Of a stretch of DNA of 64,000 bases, positions 57,111-64,000 are shown piece after piece. Made by a program: the position numbers and the translations under genes. Source of the DNA: CAVXTT01 sp963764685. Its GTDB lineage: Bacteria > Bacteroidota > Ignavibacteria > Ignavibacteriales > Ignavibacteriaceae. The stretch is from assembly GCA_963764685.1 (NCBI GenBank), contig CAVXTT010000001.1:143464-207463 (forward strand). Direction: 5' to 3'. The notes beneath the pieces are model-generated. The model was not told the origin of the DNA, did no database searches, and worked only from the letters and a program-made list of their open reading frames with translations. How positions within the stretch are numbered: position 1 is the stretch's first letter; each line of letters starts with the position of its first letter.

Positions 57111-57872
57111 TTGTTTATTGCTGATGCGCCGGTTGAGAAAGTAATAAAACTTGAAAACGATATCTATATATTAAAACTTCATTGCCCCAGAATTGCTTCC
57201 CAAACACATCCCGGTGAATTTGTAAATGTAAAAGTATCCGATTCTATTTACCCGTTACTGCGTAGACCTTTTAGTATCTGCGATGTGGAAGGTGATTCCT
57301 TTTACCTGATGTTTAATATTTTCGGGGAAGGAACGAAAATGCTGGCGGGCAAAAAACCGGGAGATACCCTTGATGTGTTGGGTCCTCTTGGTAAGGGCTT
57401 CCATATTGATGATAATTTTGATACTGCAGTAATTGCAGCTGGAGGTCTGGGTGCAGCACCATTTCCTTTCCTAACAAGATTATTAAAAGATAAGAAAAAT
57501 ATTATAAGCTTTATCGGTGGAAGAACAGAAAAAGATGTTATTACGTACAATCTGCTGAATGTACATACAGCAACAGATGACGGCTCAGCAGGATTTAAGG
57601 GAAATGTTATAGATCTTCTTGAACAAAATATCGGTCTGCTGAAAAAAGGGAAAATAAAAATATTTGGCTGCGGTCCGAATGCAATGCTGAGAGCTTTAAA
57701 ATAATTTGCCTTGAAATATGATTTCAATTGTGAGGTTTCTACTGAGTGTGCAATGGCGTGCGGATTCGGGATATGCCAGGGATGTCCTGTTGAATCAACT
57801 GCTCATCCTGATAAATACCTGCTTGTATGTAAAGACGGGCCGGTTTTTAATATAAAGGATGTGGTAGTATGA
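57111..57872 (+). CDS. pyrK: dihydroorotate dehydrogenase electron-transfer subunit, internal stop
   Basis: FAD- and 2Fe-2S-containing subunit that passes electrons from dihydroorotate oxidation to NAD+. The FAD domain has LLRRPFSI, the NAD domain AVIAAGGLGAAP and FGCGPNAMLRAL. An in-frame TAA at 57702-57704 interrupts it, but the same frame then gives the cluster-binding region ECAMACGFGICQGCPVE. The family expects a residue such as Glu (GAA) at the stop, so a single base change explains it. A TTG at 57111 is the likely start. It overlaps pyrD by four bases. Confidence 0.88.
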
Positions 57873-58790
57873 AAAAGCCCGATCTGTCTATGCCATCGGT
57901 GCACTTAAATTAAGAAATCCGGTAATGCTTGCCTGCGGTACCGTCGGATATGGTAATGAAATATCTGATTTGTAAATTTAAATATATTGGGGCAATAGTT
58001 ACAAAATCCTTGAGTCTGAAACCGAGAAAGGGAAATCCGCCGCAGCGGATCGTCGAGACTCCTGCCGGTGATGTTGAATGCGATTGGTCTTGCAAATGTT
58101 GGTGTGGATGAGTTTCTTAAAGAAAAAATTCCATTCCTGGTAAAATATGATGTGCCGCTGGTTTGCAATATTGCCGCCGACAAGAGCAGTTTTAAAGGAA
58201 TATGTTGAATGTACAAGGATACTTACAAGTGAAGAATCAATAAAAGCTTTTGAGATAAATGTATCCTGTCCAAATGTTAAAGAGGGGGGACTTCAGTTCG
58301 GAAACGATATTAAAGCTGTCGGAAATATAACATCTAAGGTTAAGGCAGTAACCAATAAGCCTGTAATTATAAAGCTATCCCCTAATGTGTCGTATATTGC
58401 AGAGTTTGCACGCGTTGTTAAGGAAGAAAAGGGGAGATGCGGTATCGGCAATAAATACCCTGGTAGGGACAGTCTTCTTAACATTTTTACCCGCAAGCCC
58501 GAAAATATATAATGTAAACGGCGGAGATTATGGGTCCGGCAATTAAGCCGTTTGCTCTGGCGAAGGTATTGGAGATTAAAAGAAAGGTAAATATTCCGAT
58601 AATTGGAATGGGTGGAATAATGAACTGGAAAGATGTTGCTGGAGTTTATGATTGTTGGTGCATCTGCGGTGCAGTTAGGTACCGTGAACTTCTAAATCCC
58701 GCTGCTGCGGATGAGATGATTAAAGAACTGAAGCATATTGTATAAAATTCAGTATCGGAAAACTGGCGGAACTGATAGGTCATGCATTCT
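57869..58790 (+). CDS. pyrD: dihydroorotate dehydrogenase catalytic subunit (type 1B), heavily frameshifted
   Basis: Flavoprotein of pyrimidine synthesis, partner of PyrK. Fragments in all three frames align in order with the family: NPVMLACGTVGYGNEI, GAIVTKSLSLKPRKGNPPQR, ALRINVSCPNVKEGG-like text (here FEINVSCPNVKEGG), KPVIIKLSPNV, MGPAIKPFAL and IPIIGMGGIMNWKDV. At least six indels are needed. The C-terminus seems to continue past the stop at 58743 to SIGKLAELIGHAF, near 58787. As an essential-pathway gene with correct order and neighbour, it is almost surely intact in the organism. Confidence 0.85.
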
Positions 58791-58795
58791 TTAAT

Positions 58796-60061
58796 ATGAA
58801 TTTAAAACAGTCACTTGAGAAATTGTTTTCCTCCATAAGAACAGGGGCATAAAAGCTCGGGCCGATAATGTCATAAAATTTCTTCAACGATAGGAAATCC
58901 CCATTTAAAACTGAAGACGTTAAGATTGTTGATCAAAGGGAAGGGGAGTACTTCTGCGTTTATCGCGAGTATTCTCCAGGAGATGAAATATAGGACAGGA
59001 CTTTATACTTCCCCTCATTTGTCCGTTTCAATGAAAGAATAAAAATTAATGGGGAAGAAGTTGATAATGAATATATCGCCGGTTTTATAAATGTGGAATG
59101 ATTACATAGATGAACATGAGTTGACCTTTTTTGAGGTAGACCACTGCGATGGCATTCCAGGTATTTGCAAGGAAATGGGAAGTTGATTATGCGGTTATTG
59201 AAACAGGACTGGGGGGCAGGCTTGATGCCACAAATGTACTCCGAAACCGCTGGCGGTGATTATAACTTCAGTTAGTCTTGGCACACCGAATATCTTGGGA
59301 CCTCAATAGAAGGGGGAAAATAGCTGCTGAGAAGGGGGGCATCATAAAAAAAGGTTCGAAAGTATTTACAGGTAAACTTCCGCCGGAAGCAGATGAAGTG
59401 ATAAACCGGAAATGTATTGGCAGATGGAAGCAAACTTTACAGGATCGCCGATTATATAAACGAGAAACCTGGTTCGGTAGACCTTTACACGGAAGAAATA
59501 GAACTGGATGACTGGTCATGCCATTAAGGGGTGATTATCAGAAATTGAATGCAGCCTTGGCTGGGCTGCCGATTGTTAATCTTCGGAATTGATGACTACA
59601 ATATTATTTCAACCGGCATTAAAGATGTAATTAAAAATACAGGTATTCAGGGAAGATATGAGTATTTTAATCAAAGTCCGGATATTATACTGGATTCTGC
59701 ACATAACCCTGAAAGCATCAGGAATTTTTTATCCGAGTTCAATAAATCAAAAAGTAAGTATAAAGGAAGAAAACTTCTGTTTTCTGCCCTGGATGACAAG
59801 GCTGTAAAACAAATGTTGCATATGCTGAAAGACGCTTTCTCAGAAATACATATTACGGAGCTGAAAATGGAGCGGGCCTGTAAATTAGAGGATCTGATCG
59901 ATATATGCCGTTCTGAGGGTATTTCTCCCATTATTGAAGAGGATCCGGTCTCTTTCGTAAGTGCTTTTGCTTCATCCGGCACCAGGGATTGTCTTGTTGT
60001 GGCTGGCAGTATGTATTTAGTGGGCGAAATTAAATCTTCACTGCAAAATAAAAATGCTTGA
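58796..60061 (+). CDS. folC: folylpolyglutamate/dihydrofolate synthase, heavily frameshifted
   Basis: Adds glutamate to folates. Scattered frames give the family in order: MNLKQSLEKLFS at 58796, the SPHFVRFNERIKINGEEVDN region near 59020, TEYLGTSIE and KIAAEKGGIIKKGSKVFTG near 59290-59370, and an intact last stretch (59630-60061) with DIILDSAHNPESIRNF and DCLVVAGSMYLVGEI. Eight or more indels are required. It follows pyrD directly and ends about 175 bases before rho. Confidence 0.82.
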
Positions 60062-60237
60062 CATTTTTTTAGATATACAGTAAGTTTCGAATGAGCCTCT
60101 TGTACCTTTCAACAAGTAATTCAAATGGTAACCTCGTAATCATATCCGGAATATTAAATTTTTGAAAGAACTTGTTCTAATTTATTTCTTAATTTTATTT
60201 TATTTCATTTTCCAAAACAACAGTTAGGGTTTTCGCA

Positions 60238-61491
60238 ATGCCAATGGATATTTCTGAACTCAAGTCAAAAAAAATAGTGGAGTTAAACTCTATAGCTAAG
60301 GATCTTAATATCCAGGGTTATAGTGATTTGAGGAAACAAGGATCTAATATTTAAGATTCTTGAAGCACAAACTGCGAAGGACGGATTAACATTTTCCGAG
60401 GGAGTGCTGGAAGTACTGCCCGATGGTTATGGATTCCTCCGTTCTTCTGACTACAACTATCTCCCTTCACCCGATGATATATATGTTTCCCCCTCCCCAG
60501 ATCAAAAAATTCAGCTTAAGGACCGGAGACTTTGTAAGCGGGCAGGTAAGACCACCTAAAGAAGGCGAAAGATTTTTCGCGCTTCTGAGGTGGAAGCTGT
60601 AAAGCACAGAGGCCCGGAAGCAATAAGAGGGAGAACACTTTTTGATAACCTTACCCCGGTATATCCTACAAAGAAAATCATGCTTGAATCGGCACCGGGA
60701 GAATATTCGGTAAGGATTATGGATCTTCTGGCACCTATAGGAAAAGGGCAGAGAGGTCTTATTGTATCACCCCCTAAGAGCGGTAAAACAATTCTTCTTC
60801 AAAAAATAGCTAATTCCATCACAAGGAATCATCCCGAAATAAAGATGATTATCCTCCTTATCGATGAACGCCCCGAAGAAGTAACGGATATGGAGAGATC
60901 AGTTAAGGCGGAAGTTATAAGCTCCACATTTGACGAACCTGCAGAAAGACACGTACAGGTTGCAGATATGGTTATCGAAAAAGCTAAAAGACTTGTTGAG
61001 GCAAAAGAAGATGTTGTAATTCTGCTTGACAGTATAACAAGGCTGGCCCGTGCACATAACATTGTAGTTCCTCACAGTGGAAGAATATTATCCGGAGGTG
61101 TTGACTCCAATGCACTTCATAAACCGAAAAGATTTTTTTGGTGCTGCAAGAAACACCGAAGACGGAGGAAGTCTCACAATTATTGCAACTGCCCTGATCG
61201 ATACGGGCAGCCGTATCGATGACGTTATCTTTGAAGAGTTCAAGGGAACGGGTAATATGGAACTTGTTCTGAACCGTGACCTTAGCGACGGAGGATATTC
61301 CCGGCTATTGATGTTAACCGGTCGGGAACCAGAAGGGAAGACCTCTTATTGAAGGAGGATGATCTTCAGAAGATCTGGATCCTCAGAAAAAATACTAGTG
61401 ACTTCTCCCCTGTTGAAGCTATGGAATTCCTGTTTGATAAGATCAGGGGGACTAGAACAACAAGGACTTTCTTAATAATATGAACAGCTGA
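60238..61491 (+). CDS. rho: transcription termination factor Rho, frameshifted
   Basis: Hexameric RNA helicase that ends transcription. The N-terminal Rho domain is readable as MPMDISELKSKKIVELNSIA and DGYGFLRSSDYNYLPSPDDI. The RecA-like core has PPKSGKTILLQKIA (Walker A), ILLIDERPEEVTDMERSVKA, VVILLDSITRLARAHN and, in another frame, FEEFKGTGNMELVLNRDLSD. The last stretch SPVEAMEFLFDKIRGTRTT is a typical end. About five indels are needed; Rho is normally single-copy and under strong selection, so these are probably errors. Confidence 0.92.
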
Positions 61492-61507
61492 TTAGGTTTA
61501 TAACCAG

Positions 61508-61533
61508 AAGGGATCAGAAATGATCCCTTTTTT
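61508..61533 (+). terminator. rho-independent terminator downstream of rho
   Basis: Perfect nine-base stem AAGGGATCA (61508-61516)/TGATCCCTT (61521-61529) with a GAAA tetraloop and a T run. Confidence 0.93.
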
Positions 61534-61601
61534 ATTGATATGATTTACTGTTGAACAAATTAGAATTGATTTTTAGGTTTGATAATAAAAAAGAATTGTA
61601 A

Positions 61602-62828
61602 ATGAGATTTATATTTTTTTATCTCCTGCTGTGCACATCACTGATCTTTTCTCAAACCGGTCAGGTTATGCATGAGATTCATTTCCTGCCTGGAGAAAAA
61701 AATTACGATTTATATTATTCTTTCAGAATACCTTATAACAGGCTGGTTTTTGAAAAAACTACAAAAGGTTTTTCAGCGGAGTATGAGGTGATGATTGAAT
61801 TATCTGACTCGGGTGGTGCTGTTATCCAAAGACGTATTGAAGATAAAATTGTATCTGTATCGTCATTTGAAGAAACAAGCGGTGAAGATGGCTACTCCGA
61901 GGGACTCCTTTATTTTAATGTGCCGGGAATTAAAATTAAGCTCAATGCTGTATTTACCGACCGGAAAAGTGAAAAGGAAGCACGCCTCCCGGAAAGAGAT
62001 ATATTGCCTGCCGGTGCAGAGGGAATTCCATTCATGCCGCCATTAATAATATATTCAGACAAAGTTAACTGTAATGACGAAATGATGTTCAGACTGGCTA
62101 ATTTTGAAGGTAATATACCCTTTGCCGAAGAACCCTTTAATATTATTCTTCCCGTAACCGACAAATCTGTTCCTCAGATTCAGGTTGAAGTGAGCAGGGG
62201 AGACTTGTCTATTGGAGTGGTTCTGTTACTAAAAAGATTGATGGGAAAATAAATCTTTATGACTGCGGTAGGGGGTTGGTATTCAGGATGAAGACCCCGC
62301 AGTTTCTTATTTCCTGGTAGAGGGTTTGTCAGGGCTTCTGCCTGAAGGTACATATTCCTTGAAACTTGCGGATAAAAGTAAGAAGAGTAATTTTTTTGAG
62401 ATAACAGTTAAATGGTATAACCGTCCTGTTTCGTTGTCCGACCCGGAGTATGCTATTCTTTCTTTAAAGTCTATTGAGGAGGAAAGTAAAGTGCAGGCTC
62501 CGGAAGGCAGCAGTTCTGAATACAGGAAAGCACTTACGGAACACTGGCGTAAATCAGATCCTACTCCGGGAACTATGTTTAACCCATTAATGGATGAAAA
62601 TGCTTCCCGGAGGATTGATTATGCGGCAAAGAATTTCTCATCGCTGAAAAGAGAATAGGGTGAACTTCCGACCGGGGAAGAATATTTATTAAATACGGCA
62701 AACCTGTAAAAATAGAAAGATCATATACTGTGAACGGTCAGGCTTTGGAAACCTGGTTATACGAGAAAAATAAATTTATCTTTGTAGATGCAAAAGGAAC
62801 AGGTGAATTCCTGCTGATAGAAGAATGA
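61602..62828 (+). CDS. secreted GWxTD-domain protein, frameshifted
   Basis: An exported protein of about 400 residues in three frame pieces. The first has a signal peptide (MRFIFFYLLLCTSLIFSQ) and a beta-rich region. The second (62326-62658) has GLLPEGTYSLKLADKS and DYAAKNFSS. The third, after another shift, gives SDRGRIFIKYGKPVKIERSY then ETWLYEKNKFIFVDAKG. That last part matches the GWxTD domain found in Bacteroidota and Acidobacteriota secreted proteins of unknown function. It is preceded by the rho terminator and overlaps pdxA by four bases. Confidence 0.75.
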
Positions 62829-63830
62829 GAAAAAATTCATTTTTACTTGTGGTGACGTTAATGGTATTGGTCCCGAAATTGTCGTTAAATCACTCAACAC
62901 AATTTTCGGTAAAGACAGTAATAATGGATATTCATCTGCCCCGCTAATATATTTAAAAAAGTAATTAAGCTGGTAAAGCCCCGTTTCAATTTTATTATCT
63001 CAACCGACTATCACAGATCAGAACCGGGGACGGTTACAGTAATAAATCCCGGTAACATTAAAATTTCAGAGGGGAAGCCGACAGTGACTTCCGGAAAATG
63101 TGCATATGAAACTATTGAACTGTCCTTTGCTCTTCTTAAAAACCAGATTGCCGATGCCGTAATTACTGCTCCCGTTTCCAAGAATGCACTTAAATTAGCC
63201 GGAGTTCAGTATCCCGGACATACGGAAATGTTTGCAGATTGGTGCGGAACTTCTGATTATGCAATGAGCTTCTTTTCGCCTTCAATGAATTGTGCATTAT
63301 CCAGTATTCATATACCGATAAAAGAGATTTCAGGTTCGTTAACTTACCGGAAACTAAGAAGCGTCCTAAATGTTCTGATAAGTACACTTCAATATGATCT
63401 TAATATTGTAAAGCCTTCAATCGCTGTACTGGGTTTAAATCCGCACAGTGGAGAGAACGGATTGATTGGAAATGAAGAGACAAAGATTATTGATCCCTTA
63501 ATTAATGAAGATGCATTTAAACCCTATTGCCAGGGACCTTATAGTGCCGATGCATTCTTTGCGAAAAGAGAGTATAAAAATTTTGATATGGTATTGGGGA
63601 TGTATCACGACCAGGTTCTGATTCCCTTTAAGATGCTGAATTTTGACAGGGGAGTAAATTACACAGCAGGGCTCCCGGTAATAAGAACTTCACCCGATCA
63701 CGGTACAGCATTCGACATCGCCTGGAAAAATGCTGCATCAGCATCAAGCATGGTAGATGCGTATAAATTTGCCGATAAGGTAATAACTAACCGCAGAAAG
63801 AATGCCGGAACAAGAAAAAAAAATTTATAA
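62825..63830 (+). CDS. pdxA: 4-hydroxythreonine-4-phosphate dehydrogenase, frameshifted at the start
   Basis: Vitamin B6 synthesis enzyme. The first ~80 codons are broken by at least two indels (GDVNGIGPEIVVKSLNTIF is readable), then 63084-63830 is intact. It contains AVITAPVSKNALKLAG with the substrate loop, PGHTEMFADW with a metal-binding His, GLNPHSGENGLIGNEE, YHDQVLIPFKML with a metal His, and RTSPDHGTAFDIAW with the third. All metal and substrate residues are present. Its stop overlaps the methyltransferase start. Confidence 0.93.
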
Positions 63831-64000
63831 CAAACTTGCACTTGTATATTCCCACCTAATGAGAAATATCAGGTATGATCTGTGGGCTCAGTATGTGCAT
63901 AATATCTTCTAAAAAATATGTAAGTAAAAAAGCTAAAGTGCTTGAACTGGGGGCAGGTACCGGGTTGTTGACAGAACCCTTCCGAAAATATTACCCGGAT
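63802..64000 (+). CDS. class I SAM-dependent methyltransferase, 3' truncated and frameshifted
   Basis: Starts MPEQEKKIYNKLALVYSHLM within the end of pdxA. After a break near 63910 it continues with KKAKVLELGAGTGLLTEPF, the SAM-binding motif I. The window ends about 65 residues in. The substrate is unknown; the Y-N-x-LA-x-VY pattern at the start is common in small-molecule and lipid methyltransferases. Confidence 0.75.

Noticed and set aside
57905..58512. Independent short genes in the pyrD region
   Set aside because: Their translations are consecutive segments of dihydroorotate dehydrogenase in different frames.
56850..64000. Alternative genetic code or programmed frameshifting
   Set aside because: The breaks are scattered indels with no shared slippery site, and genes before 56.85 kb use standard stops normally.
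1..64000. rRNA and tRNA genes
   Set aside because: I scanned for tRNA cloverleaf patterns and rRNA landmarks by eye and saw none; a covariance search would be needed to exclude them fully.

Overview
The window looks like a chromosomal contig from a Bacteroidota/Chlorobi-group bacterium, most likely Ignavibacteria-like. Four secreted proteins end in a type IX secretion (T9SS) sorting domain carrying the NYPNPFNP-type motif common in that lineage. Base composition is moderately AT-rich, Shine-Dalgarno sites are often weak, and intergenic regions are full of palindromic repeats. The taxonomy is inference; no rRNA or tRNA gene is visible. Many single-base frameshifts occur, and from about 56.85 kb to the end almost every gene is broken, including pyrD, folC, rho and pdxA, so I read most of these breaks as sequence error.

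Layout. 0-2.2 kb: 5'-truncated Kef-type antiporter and a long palindrome. 2.2-6.7 kb (minus): GH13 amylase-like lipoprotein, coiled-coil protein, small unknown protein, PAP2-like membrane enzyme. 6.7-10.7 kb (minus): overlapping sensor operon of a TPR protein, a GAF histidine-kinase-like protein apparently lacking the phospho-accepting His, and a PAS hybrid kinase. 10.8-14.5 kb (minus): a secreted gluzincin/beta-propeller/beta-barrel protein and a small secreted protein made of ten 16-residue repeats. 14.9-23.6 kb (minus): five overlapping genes encoding an oligopeptide importer (binding lipoprotein, two permeases), a 1180-residue Ser/Thr kinase-AAA-TPR protein and a sigma-54 activator with a degenerate receiver. 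The two importer ATPases diverge at 23.7-25.2 kb, followed by a YbaK-type deacylase.

25.7-30.1 kb: small basic protein, MGMT repair enzyme (frameshifted), unknown protein, NtrC-type regulator, secreted alpha/beta hydrolase. 30.7-34.9 kb: two T9SS cargo genes, one built of about twelve 123-bp repeats. 34.9-40.1 kb (plus): ECF sigma factor, zinc-type anti-sigma factor with one membrane span and an exported TPR domain, and a signal-peptide-bearing TPR-CHAT (caspase-like) protease. 40.1-50.6 kb (minus): nucleotide-sugar genes (gmd, fcl, aminotransferase, rfbC, rfbA), a WecA/MraY-like glycosyl-1-phosphate transferase and two more T9SS cargo genes. 51.1-54.8 kb: M24 peptidase, a 205-bp tandem array and an IS1182-type element. 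55.1-64.0 kb (plus): acs, pyrK, pyrD, folC, rho, a GWxTD-domain protein, pdxA and a partial methyltransferase.

Two gene sets may be undescribed systems. One is the sigma/anti-sigma/CHAT triad, where topology places a caspase-like protease on the same side of the membrane as the sensor half of the anti-sigma factor. The other is a possible secreted-peptide circuit: repeat precursor, exported metallopeptidase, oligopeptide importer, Ser/Thr kinase and sigma-54 activator. Both functional readings are hypotheses.
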